Shown here: piece after piece, positions 46,536 through 58,080 of the stretch | How positions within the stretch are numbered: the first letter of the stretch is position 1 | Layout: each line of letters starts with the position of its first letter | Assembly: GCF_050003625.1 (NCBI RefSeq) | Contig: NC_134398.1 | Location: forward strand, 109,758,171-109,822,170 | From: Haematobia irritans | Taxonomy: Eukaryota > Arthropoda > Insecta > Diptera > Muscidae | Length of the DNA stretch: 64,000 nucleotides | Reading direction: 5' to 3' | The notes under the pieces: model-generated | What the model was told of the DNA's origin: nothing | The model's database searches: none | The model's input: only the letters and a program-made list of their open reading frames with translations | Position numbers and translations under genes: made by a program

Positions 46536-49500
46536 CACACACAAAAAAAAATTTGATTTCAATCACGAAAATCGCGGATTCAATCATTTTTTTAATTGAA
46601 ATGTCTTCAATCACGAAAATGATAGTATCAATCACCCATTTTGATTGAAAACCAACACGATTTTTAATTAAAAATTTAATTGACTTTTGTCACGGAATCA
46701 ATTAATTGTGTGATTGAATCAATTAAAAACGTGATTGATTTTTAACATAAAATTCAATCACAGTTTTAATTGAATTAATTAAAATTTTAATTAATTTTGC
46801 GACAAAAATCAATCAACTATTTGATTCATTCAATTAAATAATTAATTGAAATTGGCTATAAATTTCGATCAAAAATGTATATATTACGACCCCAAAATCG
46901 TATTTAGTTTTTTTTTTCTTTTGAAAAAAAAGAAAATTTGTGTTTCTTATAGAACATATTTAATATTTTATTATTATTATGCAATAGACAAATAAATTTG
47001 GTTCTTGTCATTTGTGTTTTGTTCTAACATAACTTACAAATACAATTACTATCAATAACAACTATAGGGTGAAAAAATAAATTATATAAATCATTATCTT
47101 CCTTATAATAATAACCATGTTAGCATGTTCCTTCTAATATGTAGATGCGCCTAGATTTCCAATAAATCAGCAGCCTGTAAGCTAAATTAGTTTTTCTGAA
47201 AGTAAACAGAATAATTCGAATTTAATTTTGTTCAATTAAAAGTTAATTTTGTTAAACATTACCTGCATAGAATATCAAGTTCAATTCTTAGTTCCAGGTT
47301 GCAGATTTATAATCTTCTTTTGCAGTTGTAGTCTTTTAGCATAAAAAGGTGTATTAAGGAGCTCGGTAATTTAATTTTAATAACAATTCCTTTCCAAAAT
47401 TTCCACACATTAAAATCGTCTATTAAAATTTGAACCAATCAAAGACAAAAATAATGGGAAAGCAATGTAATATTTGGTATTATATTGATGATACTTTGCG
47501 AATTCTGGAAATAGAAAAAAATATAAATGGAAAATACATATTTTTATTATTTTCGGATATTTTTCATATTTTTAAATCCAAAAGAAAGAACTTTTTTACC
47601 ATTACATAATTCAGCTCATTAGTTTATATACCAGATATACTGCTCTCTACTTGGGTTCAAACTGAAAAAGCCAGGTATAATAAAAATGCAATTTAATGCC
47701 AACGCTACTTCGCAACTCCAAGGTGAATCTTCCAACAAATCCATACCGCTCTTGGTTTTAAGAAAACTAGGAGTGAAAAAAATTTATAATTTTAAAAGAT
47801 CAATACGGTACCCACTTTTTTATTCCAAACATATTATTATATATTTGATAAAATGATGGAGTTGATGGGATTGATTGGTCAATTTCACGAAATAAAATTG
47901 GTCACTAAAAGAAATGAATAAAAAATATATTATTTTAGTCCGTTTAATGTAAACAGGCTTCAATGGAAAATGGTATTCACATTTCACAATTTCTTACCTT
48001 CAATAAACGTAGATTGTTTTCCATTTTTACAATACCACAAACACAGGTAATTTCAAATGCGTCCTGTCATATATTTTTTTCAAACCTTTACCACATGGCC
48101 GTTGTTGCACACTTTATTTATTTCAACCCTTTGCTATGATTTGTTGTTGCGTTCAAAATATTTATGCACACATTTTGAATGCAGCAGACAGAATGTCGCC
48201 AATCATGTTTTTCAATTTACGCGAAAAACAAAAACCCAACCGTTCGTTACGAGTTACTTCCACAGACTACCCAATAAACACAAACGTTTGAAAAATGCTA
48301 AATTTCAACAATTTTTCAAACATTTTTTCAAAGGATTAGGGTAATATTCAAGTTGAGAAATTGTTGAGAAAATCGCGTTCTCAACAAAAAACAGACATTA
48401 CCCTCAACAGTAAAATTCAACACATTAGCAATAATATATCAAGTGTTATCCTCAAATTGAAATTCATCGTCACTCAATAATTTGTCAAACAATTTTCGAT
48501 GCGAGTCAAATTCAAAATTAACATCGTTGCAAATACTTTTCAACCTAAATTTGTATGAATGATATCCCCACTTCAAATTGAAAGTCAAAGCCAAAATTCT
48601 ATGAATTTTGTATAATTTATTCATTTTCATCAAAATAAAATATATAATAATACACTACACTACATAATACACTACAATACCAATTGATAAATAATAATCT
48701 TATTAAACATATCAACAAATAAGAACAAAGAAAAAAAAACAAAAAACACAACTTTAAATATCTTAAACATTATTAGTAAACACTTTTGCATTGATAATTC
48801 GATTTCCTTCCTTTTGGTTTCTTCCTTTTATTAACATGCGGGCAATTTGAAATTAGGAACGTACTGGACCGCGTGTTAGAATTGATTTCCAGCAGAAGGA
48901 AGTCACAATATATCCATTTTAAACTGATAATAGCATATGAATTAAACTGACGATGTGATGCACATTTTCATCCAGAAGTTGTTGATTTCAACAATTTGTT
49001 GTTTTTAACAATTTTAATTGTTTTCACTTGTAATGTTTCTGGAAACTTTTTCTTGTCGATAAGCCACTCATTTTTCATTGGTCAGCTTCCTATTGTTTGC
49101 AAGAATGTGGCATCCAAAGATTTTAGTTTTCTGCAAAGAGATTTAAATTTAGTGACTTTTTTAAAGTGTTGATTTAATTTTTCATATTGACGTACCAATT
49201 ATTATAAACTATTTGAAGCAGTTCCAGTTAATTGTCCATCATTTTTTCATCGGTCAGCTTTTTAATGTTTTCAAGAACGTAGAATCCATAATTTTAGTTT
49301 TCTGCAAAGAGATATATATTTAGTGACTTCCTTAAAGTTTTATTTCATTTTTTATTTTCACTTACCTATTTTTATAAACTATTTGTCTAAAATTTTCCAT
49401 TTTTTTTTTTATTTCTTGCAATTGACCACGAACTTCGTTGCACAAATAAGTATTGAAAACCACATGGTTTTGTCGTTGCATTTTAGGGTAGTGTTTTGTC

Positions 49501-50064
49501 AAAGTTTTCTCATATTATCATCAACACCTTTTCAAAGATTTCGTCAACATTTTGGCAAATTGGAAGTAATTCGCAAACAATTTGAAGATGTATTGAAGAT
49601 GAGCTATTTCAAGTCAAGTTGAATTTATGTTGAAAATTATATTTACCCTCAAACTGAAAAGTTGTTGCATTTGAAAAACGCTCATCCTGTGTTTATTGGG
49701 TAATCTCTCCATCATACACTGTTGAATAAATACCCATTCTCTTGTTCTCTTTTCGCTCTTTCCATTGCTCAAAATTATTCAGTTTCAATCACAAAGATGA
49801 TTGGATCTATCACATGTGTAATTGGAAACGGAAAAAATTTCAATCACGTTTGTAATTGAAAATTATTTCCGAAATGATTAACAAATTGATTGAATCAATT
49901 AATATTTTAATTGGAAACGTAACAAATATCAATCATTTTTTTAATTGGTTTTTATTCGGAATCGATTACATAATTAATTGAATCAATTAACATATTAATT
50001 GAATCCGTTTCTAAGTTCAATTAAGTGTTTAATTGAAAAAATTTTGGTGATAATTTTTTGTGTG
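46536..50064 (-). mobile_element. Element X, copy 3 (both ends present)
   Basis: The ends are CACACACAAAAAAAAATTTG (46536) and the complement of CACACAAAAAATTATCACC (50064). The flanks look like decayed TA. Both ends carry ~40-bp AATTGATTGAATCAATT units (46570-46870 and 49790-50040). Between them, on the minus strand, lie exon-like blocks bounded by GT/AG: ATGGAAAACAATCTACG at 48027 with donor GTAAGA, a block after TTTTAG at 47901, one after CTCCTAG at ~47776 reading GMDLLEDSPWSCEVALALNC, and one after TTTCCAG at ~47520 reading EFAKYHQYNTKYYIAFPLF. A 1.43-kb insertion sits at 48270-49700. The protein is not recognised. Confidence 0.6.
48270..49700. mobile_element. 1.43-kb TA-target element with CCCAATAAACACA ends
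   Basis: The 13-bp inverted termini CCCAATAAACACA are exact, with TA at 48268-48269 and 49701-49702. Element X copies 1 and 2 show the empty site. The interior is rich in ttgttga/caacaat motifs and has no frame with a recognisable domain. Superfamily inferred from TA only. Confidence 0.75.
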
Positions 50065-51572
50065 CAGTGATTCTGGACATTTTGTTTTGTACACGACATT
50101 TTGATTGCTTTATTTTACGATGGGGGTCGAATAGAGAATTTGTTGGTGGACCTGGAAAGTTGATTGGCAGTTTTGGAAATGGTGCAAGTGTAGAAAAGGG
50201 AGCCAACGTGGAAGTCATTGCTTTATTTCTCGTAAAGATTCTACCGAGTTCGTTCTATCGCAGCAGACAGTCTATAGGTGGAATTGATTTTATTTATCAA
50301 TTTGTTTTTTTGCCTTGCTGATCCACTCAGAGAAACTGGTATGTTTTGGACATTTCCATTCTTTGTGCGTCTGAGGAGACCGACGTTGATTTTTCTCATA
50401 ATTTTGCCTTACCAGGTTCGATATACTGCCCAGTGCCTGAATAGACTGCGGGGCATAGACCCATTGAACATTTACAAGAGGGGAATAATTTTCTCTGCCG
50501 GCCAAAGCGATAGGATCATTCTTCTAGGCTCCTGATTTCTTTTGTTTTTTGTGGGATTTTTATCATTAGTCATTGCCGAGGTAAGAATGTTTATTTTCTT
50601 TCTCGTCTCTCAAGCATTTTTGTAATGTGGGGTTTGCCTTCTCCCTTTTAGGCTTTAAACCTCCTCTCTCGACATAAATCTTTTTTTATTTCAACGAGAA
50701 CTGGGAGCTAGACAGCTTTACTGTTTCGGTGCTTTGATCAGTTTAGCGACGGTCGTCACCAGCTTGAAACGCTACTCTCACCTATCGTAACGTGTGGAGA
50801 GACTTCCTCGGCATTTTATGGTGGTTTATCCCCATTTGTCATTGCTTTATATACTCTTCTGTTGCAAATACCTTCATTGCTGCCTGACATTCATTAATTA
50901 TGATATGTCCTAATTACTTATAAAATTATTCTATATTGTCTATAATTTTTTTTTAATCATCGTATGCGTGCGTGTGTGTGTTAAAAATTGCCAATTTCCA
51001 ATTTTGGTTCCTCCGTTCGGAAGAAAAGGAGGACGATAAAATTCTAATCATGTCTGTTTTGCAAAATACACCTACATCAGGCATTGACATACGCTAATAA
51101 AAGAATTAAACTATAGTGCTTCGAAAAAATAAGGAAAAGTCATCAGAGTGAATATTACGAACATTGAAACTAAACAGTAAAGACAATTAAACATTAAAGA
51201 CATTCTAAATAAACACCATAAACTAATTATAAGCAAACATTGCTAGCATATATGTGACACAAATGTAAGAGAGTGTAAAATTTCCAATCACATACACTTT
51301 ATACCCCCTACAGAAAGGCCCTTCGTCGAGGGATCCACATAAGAAGTAAGTTTGCTCATTTGATTTTCTTTGTTGTTGTTATTGTTGTGACGTTGCATGG
51401 AACAATCACATACACTGAGCATTGATGCCGTGGATGCATGGGCAAATTTATATTTGGCTATGTAAACCGTTAATTAGAAAAGAAAAAAAAAACAATAAAG
51501 AGAGCACTGGTTGTCCCAAGCTACTCATCTTCATTTGTCCCCACATAATATTGAAGAATATAAACTCACCTA

Positions 51573-51862
51573 CACAGAAAAAAATTTCACGAAAAATTTT
51601 CCAATTAAAATTTTAATTGAGTTTTAAAAAATATTCAATTAAAAATTTAATTGAATCAACAAATTTTTTAATTGAAACAAAAATCAATCACAAAAATTAA
51701 TAGTATCAATTAATTTTTTAATTGGATCAATAAATTTTTTAATTGACCTTCAAGTAATTAATAATTGATATTATCATTTCTGTGATTGAAGACATTTCAA
51801 TTAAAAAATTAATTGGATCAATTAATTTCGTGATTGAATCAGAAATTTTTTTTTTTTGTGTG
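51573..51862. mobile_element. 290-bp TA-target MITE related to element X ends
   Basis: CACAGAAAAAAATTTC and the complement of CACACAAAAAAAAAAAATTTC are flanked by TA (51571-51572 and 51863-51864). The interior consists of AATTAAAATTTTAATTGA units like those at both ends of element X, so it may be an internally deleted relative. Confidence 0.7.
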
Positions 51863-52943
51863 TATAGAAACATTTGAGAATTCTGAGGAAAGGAAAAAAT
51901 ATACGAATAGAAATACGGAGAATGATAAGGAAAAAAATATTCGGAAAAGAAAAGAAAAACTTAACCTGTGTATGGTGCTTGGCATATTCGTGTTCCAGTC
52001 GAGTTTGAGCCTAATTCAAAATTTTTGTAATGACAAAATGATAAATGAAATCTTATACACCGCCATACACCTTTCTCTTGATAAATACATGCAAATGGAA
52101 ATAATCATTTGATTTTTAACCGCTTCTGCATTTCTTTTCTTTTTGATTTTTTTTTCTATCCCTATATAACTTTGATGAATTTTCCTTATTTTGTATCCCT
52201 CTCCGCACCAATACCATTACCGGCCCGGAAATCGGTCATTGAACTTTGTTCATTTTGGTTTTGATAATTTTTACATTCAATCAATTTTTTTTTACATGAA
52301 TATCCAAGTTAACATACGTTCGCATATAGTTTTACATACTTCTGTTAATCATTATTCTTGTTACTGTTAATGCTGTTGCGTTTCATAGTCAATGTAACTT
52401 AATTTTAATCAATCTTTTTATTTTGAATATTTCGCTAAATTATAATGGAATTTGAATTTTGATAAAACGCAAGATGATGTTTGTGAATGACTTTGGATTT
52501 GAATAAATCTAGTTAGTATGGAATTATGTTATAATTAAATCCCAGTTGTTTGGCCCTAACCACAGTAGGGTAAGAGGGAGATGTTTGAATTGGGTTACCA
52601 TGAATGTACAGCGGGATACCAGGTAACATTGTTGGGGGGGGCGAATGTTCCAAGTCATGACATCTTAGCTTGGACAAAGTGGACTCGGGTGCGAAACAAC
52701 TTCTCTGTTCTGTACACTATTCCCTATCCATTCATTGCACGCTTTATGAAAAATCTCTATTAAAGTTTTATAGTAGCAAATTTAAGTACTAGACATGACA
52801 AGACCCCACAACCACCGACGAGCAATAAGGCCGAGTAGCCAAGCGTGCCAGAGCCTTTTTAGTCTAGTCGAAGATTTGATGAATTTTCGTTGATTACTCA
52901 AATTATGAAATTTGGCTGTTGTATGCTACATAAATAAAATTTT

Positions 52944-52963
52944 TGGCGCCCAGAACGTGAGGC
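52944..52963 (+). promoter_or_regulatory. Primer binding site, first copy (altered)
   Basis: TGGCGCCCAGAACGTGAGGC resembles the complement of a tRNA-Lys 3' end (known Lys-type PBS TGGCGCCCAACGTGGGGC) with two extra bases and one substitution. It lies in the first unit of the 352-bp duplication. Confidence 0.6.
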
Positions 52964-53295
52964 ACGAGCGTTATACAGTGGATATTTTAGATGTATATAC
53001 TTCTCTAATGAAAGGGAAACTTCCAGATATATTAGGATATTTTGGTGTTAACGCTCAGCTAGCATCTTTTACTTTACTTTTCTGTATTTGAAGATTTATG
53101 AAAAATCTCTATTAAAGTTTTATAGTAGCAAATTTAAGTACTAGACATGGCAAGACCCCACAACCACCGACGAGCAATAAGGCCGAGTAGCCAAGCGTGC
53201 CAGAGCCTTTTGAGTCTAGTCGAAGACTTGATGAATTTTCGTTGATTACTCAAATTATGAAATTTGACTGTTGTATGCTACATAAATAAAATTTT

Positions 53296-53315
53296 TGGCG
53301 CCCAGAACGTGGGGC
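53296..53315 (+). promoter_or_regulatory. Primer binding site, second copy
   Basis: TGGCGCCCAGAACGTGGGGC keeps the GTGGGGC end of the Lys-type PBS and is the better match of the two. It lies ~650 bases ahead of gag. Confidence 0.65.
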
Positions 53316-53969
53316 ACGAGCGTTATACAGTGGATCTTTTTAGATGTATATACTTTTCTAATGAAAGGGAAACTTCCAGATATATTAGGATATTTTGGTG
53401 TTAACGCTCAGCTAGCATCTTTTACTTTACTTTTCTGTATTTGAAGATTTCATTTTTTTCCATTGTTTTTTCTTGAATTTTCTATTATTCTGTATAACTC
53501 AATTTCATTGGAATTTGGGATTCGTTAAATGCAGTAGTGCTGTCGAATATGACCGGTTATTGGGTTATGCTGCCTTGTTCTTTTAGGGATACATCTTTTG
53601 GATTGTATTGTTTGGTGAATTCAGTATGTTGGACCTCGATCTGATACTGACCTGAACTTTGGCATTCATTAGATATTTTCTTTCTTATTTACTATTTGGA
53701 AAATGTAAATGTTATCGATTACGTTTGCATCCATTGTAAGCCTTTACTATTTTTCAAATCTAATTCTTATGGTTTTGGGATGTTGTTTCTGTTAGGAGTC
53801 CAAACATTTTTTTTCTCCCTACTGCTGGTGGCTGAGAGAAACCAAACATTGTCTTGAATGTTTTCTGGTTTTCATTGAAATTTTTGAACAAAGGAAAATT
53901 TTTCATTTTGTTTTTTTCGTATTTTTATTGTGAAATTTCTTGATCGACACGTTTTATTAAGTTTTCGAA

Positions 53970-54992
53970 ATGGGGCTTCACAGAAGTGAGGAGGATTTGC
54001 CTTCGGCTGCGACGAATGATGAGAATTCGCCAAAATGTGGCATTTGTTATTCTGTTATTGCAGATAAGTCAGTTTTAACCGAGACAGTATGTATGCATGT
54101 GTTTCACAAGCTTTGCATAAATAATTACGTTCGGACAAATGTTAATTGTCCTGTTTGTGGTAAAAAGATTATTAAGGATCCTTCTGCTTCGACTTTGAAA
54201 AGTGTTCCATCACCGATGGCTACTAGATCTTCTTCGAAAGCTAAGAATTTTGACTCCACGAGATCCGCTGACTTAATTCCTCCAGTATCTGTGCGGGGGG
54301 AAACTGGGACTTATATCTCCGGTGGACAGCCTAATACATCTTCCAGCTCGACTCTTTCTATGTCTGAGGATACTATGATTGAGATTCGTGAGATGGTAAC
54401 TAGGGTTGTATCCGAACAGCAATCGCAACTTTTGTCTAATTTGTCTAAACAGATTTCTGTTTTGGTGGAGAAGACTCTTGAGGCAAATTTGTCTAGGTTG
54501 AACTCCAATTTTTCCCAATCAAATTCTAATCAGGTTAACCATCCTCCGTTGATTCAGACTGAGGTGAATACTTCTCAGATTTTGAATACATCCTCTTCAA
54601 ATGTTGGTCAGGCTCTTCGAATGCACACATTGCCAGATGTTGAGCAGCGCACACTGGAGCAGCTTCTCGGTTTGCCTTCATCGTCGAATAGTAGGCACCA
54701 TAATGGTGGTGGTTTTCAGGATGTTGGTAATAAGACTCTGGGGGTGAATCGTCCTTATTGTTCTGGCTCAATGGCTATTCCTGATCTGACCTTTCGCCCG
54801 AATAAGGTTAGTCAGATCATGTTCAATTGGAAGCTGAAGTTTAATGGAGGCTCGAATTGTTTACCCGTCGATAGCTTTATTTATAGAGTTGAAGCTTTGA
54901 CCAATCAGACCTTAAATGGGAATTTCGGCTTGTTGTGTGGCAATGCTAGCACTTTGTTTGAGGGGAAAGCTAATTGTTGGGTAGGAAGATGA
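53970..54992 (+). pseudogene. gag: Gypsy Gag with N-terminal RING-H2 finger, C-terminally truncated
   Basis: The ATG at 53970 opens 340 residues. Residues 23-63 form a full RING-H2 pattern: C23-x2-C26-x14-C41-x-H43-x2-H46-x2-C49-x10-C60-x2-C63. A Ser-rich linker follows, then a helical, possibly coiled-coil segment (~130-180, EIREMVTRVVSEQQSQLLSN). The Gag core starts at ~280: FNWKLKFNGGSNCLPVDSFI, YRVEALTNQTLNGNF, LFEGKANCW. At 54980 an internal deletion fuses this directly to protease codons, removing the rest of capsid and any zinc knuckle. RING fingers usually bind E2 ubiquitin-conjugating enzymes; a role in Gag is unknown and is inferred only from the pattern. All eight ligands are present. 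Confidence 0.8.
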
Positions 54993-55327
54993 TGGGTCTA
55001 CTTGACACAGGGGCTTCTGTATCATGTTTAGTCTCTGGTGCAGCGAGGATGACATTGGATTCGGATGTGGCATATAAACGTCTTAATACCACCGTTAGCA
55101 CTGCTGATGGTAAGGCCCAAACGGTTTTAGGCATTTTGGATACCGAGATAGAATTTCGCGGGAGGAAATCGCAAATCAGGTTGTTCATTGTGCCTACACT
55201 TTCACAGGACCTCATTCTAGGCATTGATTTCTGGCGGATATATGATCTCTTGCCTGACTCTTTGTTACCTGCTATAAGTGGCTTGAACTCCTCCACTGGC
55301 ATTGATGAACTGTTAGGGGAAAACTAG
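54985..55327 (+). pseudogene. pol: Aspartic protease remnant of gypsy pol
   Basis: GLLDTGASVSCLVSG has the catalytic D-T-G, flap-type sequence follows (TTVSTADGKAQTVLGI), and LILGIDFW is the C-terminal I-L-G block of retroviral-type proteases. The protein would cleave Gag-Pol in the particle. The frame starts inside the deletion junction with gag and ends at a TAG (55325), 5' of a 162-bp tandem duplication. Confidence 0.8.
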
Positions 55328-55600
55328 GCAGAAAACTAAACTCTCTGACGATAGGGGACGCTTATCAGCTTCCACATATCGATGGCATATTAAGCCGTTT
55401 GCCGAAAGCTGAATTTATCAGTAGTGGCTTTTATCATAAGTGGCTTGAACTCCTCCATTGGCATTGATGAACTGTTAGGGGAAAACTAGGCAGAAAACTA
55501 AACTCTCTGACGATAGGGGACGCTTATCCGCTTCCACATATCGGTGGCATATTAAGCCGTTTGCCGAAAGCTGAATTTATCAGTAGCCTGGATCTCAAGG
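55278..55600 (+). repeat. 162-bp tandem duplication at the protease/RT junction
   Basis: gtggcttgaactcctccact.. begins at 55278 and again at 55440. Both units run to gctgaatttatcagtag. Only the second continues into RT (cctggatctcaaggatgcct). It includes the stop after protease and the RT N-terminus, and it sits where the linker between the two domains has been deleted. Confidence 0.85.
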
Positions 55601-57876
55601 ATGCCTTTTGGCAGATACCGCTTGATGACGCGTCGAAAGATAAGACTGCATTTACGGTACCTGGGAGGCTGCTGTATCATTTCAAGGTCATGCCATTTGG
55701 TCTTTGCAATGCGCCTCAGACCATGTGAAGGCTCATGGACCGGGTGATACCAGCGGATCTCAGGTCCGAAGTGTTTGTCTATCTGGACGATCTTCTTGTG
55801 GTATCTCCTTCCTTTGAGAGACACGTTATTGTGTTAATGGAAGTGGCTAAGTACTTAAGGAAATCTGGTCTAACCATAAATGTTGAAAAAAGTAAATTTT
55901 GTGTAACGGAGGTCCGATATCTAGGCCATGTTGTGGGGAATGGGGTTATTCGAACAGACCCGGATAAAGTTGCCGCCGTTACTGAATTTCCGACTCCGAG
56001 GTCAGTTAAGCAAGTCAGACGATTCTTAGGTATGTCAGGTTGGTACAGAAAGTTTATTAGGAACTATGCGGATCTATCAAGCCCTCTAACTGATTTGTTG
56101 AAGACCAATCGTAAATTTGTTTGGACTGATGAAGCCCAAAAAGCCTTCGAGATTTTGAGGTCAATCTTGAGTTCAGCACCAGTTTTACATAGCCCGGATT
56201 TTTCGCAGCCGTTTTACATACATTGCGATGCCAGTAAAACAGGAATAGGAAGTGTATTGGTGCAGAAGAATGCGGAGGGTGATGAGTTTCCAATTGCTTT
56301 TATGTCAAAGAAACTTAACCGAGCCCAACGCAACTATAGTGTCACCGAACAAGAATGCTTGGCCGCAATGCTAAGTATAAAGAAATTCAGGGCTTATGTT
56401 GAAGGACATGAGTTCACTGTGGTTACGGATCACGCATCTTTAAAATGGCTCATGTCTCAGACTGACCTAAGTACTAGGCTGGCCAGATGGGCTTTAAAAT
56501 TGCAAGGGTATCGGTTTAAAATTGAGCATCGGAAGGGTACGCAAAACGTAGTTCCTGATGCGCTTTCCCGTGTCAACACTGAGGATTTGTCCGAAGTATG
56601 TGGTCTGTCCGAGATAGGGAAGGACAGTGGGGTTTTTGTGGATCTAAATTCTACACATTTTGTTTCTGAAGACTATAAAGACTTGCTAAGAAGGGTTCAA
56701 GCCGATATCGATCACACTCCCGACTTAAAAATAATCGATGGGTTTCTTTATAGAAGGACAGAGCATGCAAGTGGGGAACAAACGACAGACGATCTAGCAT
56801 GGAAACTTTGGATTCCATCGGGTTTAGTTCCTGACGTTCTACGAAAACATCACGATGATCCGCTTTCATCTCATTCCGGCATTAATAAAACATTGGAGAG
56901 GATCCGTAGGTACTATTTTTGGCCGCGTTTAGTTAATGATGTTAGGGATTACATCAACAATTGCGACATCTGCAAGGCTACTAAGCATCCGAACTATGTT
57001 ATGAGACCACCGATGGGCAAAACCGGAGAGACGCATAGGTTCTTTCAAAGGCTCTATGTTGATTTTTTTGGTCCTTATCCTAGGTCTAGGACGGGCAACA
57101 TTGGTATTTTCGTGACCCTGGATCATTTTTCTAAGTTTTGTTTTGTTCATCCAGTCAAGAGGTTCACTGCCGATGTGATTATAAGGTACATGGAGGAGTA
57201 CCTTTTTCACACCTTTGGTGTCCCCGAAACAATTGTGTCCGACAATGGAACACAATTCAAGTCGATAGATTTTAACGAGATGTTGCGACGATATGGAGTC
57301 ACCCATGTTTACACAGCCGTACACTCACCGCAAGCAAACGCTTCTGAGAGGGTGAACCGATCAATTATATCGGGCATTAAGACTTATGTTCACGGTGATC
57401 AAAAGAATTGGGATGAAAATCTGAGCAGGATTGCTTGTGCTCTCAGATCTACCGTACATTCATCTGTGGGTACATCACCATATTTTATGGCCTTTGGACA
57501 GCATATGGTGACCAATGGGTCAACCTATGGGTTATTGCGTAATCTAGGCATGCTGGAAGATAGGTCCGTGAACTTTTGTCGCTCCGACACGTTTGACGTT
57601 GTTCGGGCTAGGGCTGCGAACGCAATGCGGAAGCAGTTCGAACGCAACGAGAAGGCGTACAATTTACGATCGAGACCGGTGTCATATGGGGTTGGTCAGG
57701 AGGTTTTTCGCAGGAATTTTCGTCAGAGCTCCTTCGAGCATGGTTACAACGCGAAGGTGGCCCCGACTTTTGTCAGGGCCCGTGTGCGGGAGAAATTGGG
57801 TAACTGTTACTACGAACTCGAGGACCTGCAGGGAAATTCTCTTGGTAGATATCATGCGAAGGATATTAGACAATAA
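55490..57876 (+). pseudogene. pol: Gypsy Pol: reverse transcriptase, RNase H, integrase (one nonsense codon)
   Basis: The frame enters at RKLNSLTIGDAYPLPHI, passes FISSLDLKDAFWQIPLD and MPFGLCNAPQTM, and meets TGA at 55726 where a Cys codon is expected. From there 713+ codons are open: YLDDLLVVS (RT active site), LGHVV, FLGMSGWYRKFI, RNase H (HCDASKTGIGSVLV, VVTDHASLKWL, DALSR), integrase H2C2 finger (HH..CDICKATK), and D-D-E core residues in YVDFFGPYP, VSDNGTQFKS and ASERVNR. The C-terminal tail contains VGQEVFRRNFRQS. It would copy the RNA and insert the cDNA. Apart from the stop, the enzyme blocks are undamaged, so decay looks recent. It lies after a truncated protease, 56 bases before the 3' LTR. 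Confidence 0.9.
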
Positions 57877-57914
57877 TCACCCACAAGCGTTCCGGTTTCC
57901 TAAACCCTGAACCC

Positions 57915-57932
57915 TGATTTTGGTAGGGGGAT
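57915..57932 (+). promoter_or_regulatory. Polypurine tract
   Basis: gattttggtagggggat lies immediately 5' of the TGTAGCGG start of the 3' LTR. A short G/A-rich tract at this position primes plus-strand synthesis in LTR elements. Confidence 0.65.
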
Positions 57933-58080
57933 TGTAGCGGCGCTTGTGGTTGTATTGGTTAGAACCTTTCCCTTTGCCTTGGTTGTTTCAGGTGACATCG
58001 TAATGGTGGTAGTGAATGGTGGCTGTGTGAGATATGTGGCTATTTTAAATATACCCCCAAAAGTATGCTGGACTATTTTT
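57933..58080 (+). repeat. 3' LTR of the gypsy element, first 148 bases
   Basis: It matches 46344-46490 (TGTAGCGGCGCTTGTGG.. to ..gtatgctggactattttt), with changes at a few sites (cctttgccttg/cctttgtcttg, ggttgc/ggtggc). It is interrupted at a T-run by the HINE-B array. The remainder must lie beyond the window. Confidence 0.9.

Larger units (their letters stand above)
46344..52943 (+). repeat. 5' LTR of the gypsy element, split by element X and a MITE
   Basis: It starts at TGTAGCGG and is taken to end just before the first TGGCGCC primer site. Without element X (46536-50064) and the MITE (51573-51862) the length is about 2.8 kb, very long for an LTR. The end cannot be checked because the 3' LTR is interrupted after 148 bases. 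Open frames between 50058 and 52763 have no motif and are taken as chance. Confidence 0.6.
52743..53446 (+). repeat. 352-bp tandem duplication of LTR end, PBS and leader
   Basis: Units 52743-53094 and 53095-53446 are nearly identical (atgaaaaatctctattaaag.. to ..ctgtatttgaagattt). Each includes ataaataaaattttTGGCGCC. The copies differ at a few bases, among them gtgaggc versus gtggggc in the PBS. Confidence 0.9.
46344..58080 (+). mobile_element. Ty3/gypsy LTR retrotransposon with long LTRs (runs into a HINE array in its 3' LTR)
   Basis: The 5' LTR starts TGTAGCGGCGCTTGTGG at 46344 and the 3' LTR starts identically at 57933. The first ~145 bases agree with a few substitutions, until the HINE array at 58081. 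Internal order is PBS (twice), gag with RING finger, protease, RT, RNase H, integrase, polypurine tract. Long LTRs, a Lys-type PBS and this Gag style recall the Ulysses/Osvaldo group (from memory). Internal deletions (gag/protease and protease/RT) make it defective. It inserted into LINE copy 2; the right flank is outside the window. Confidence 0.85.

Noticed and set aside
50058..50535. Two 85-87-codon plus-strand frames in the gypsy 5' LTR
   Set aside because: They lie in LTR sequence between two insertions, have no domain and no splice context, and are probably chance.
54273..55302. Minus-strand frames opposite gag and protease
   Set aside because: They have no motif of their own and overlap well-supported plus-strand coding sequence.
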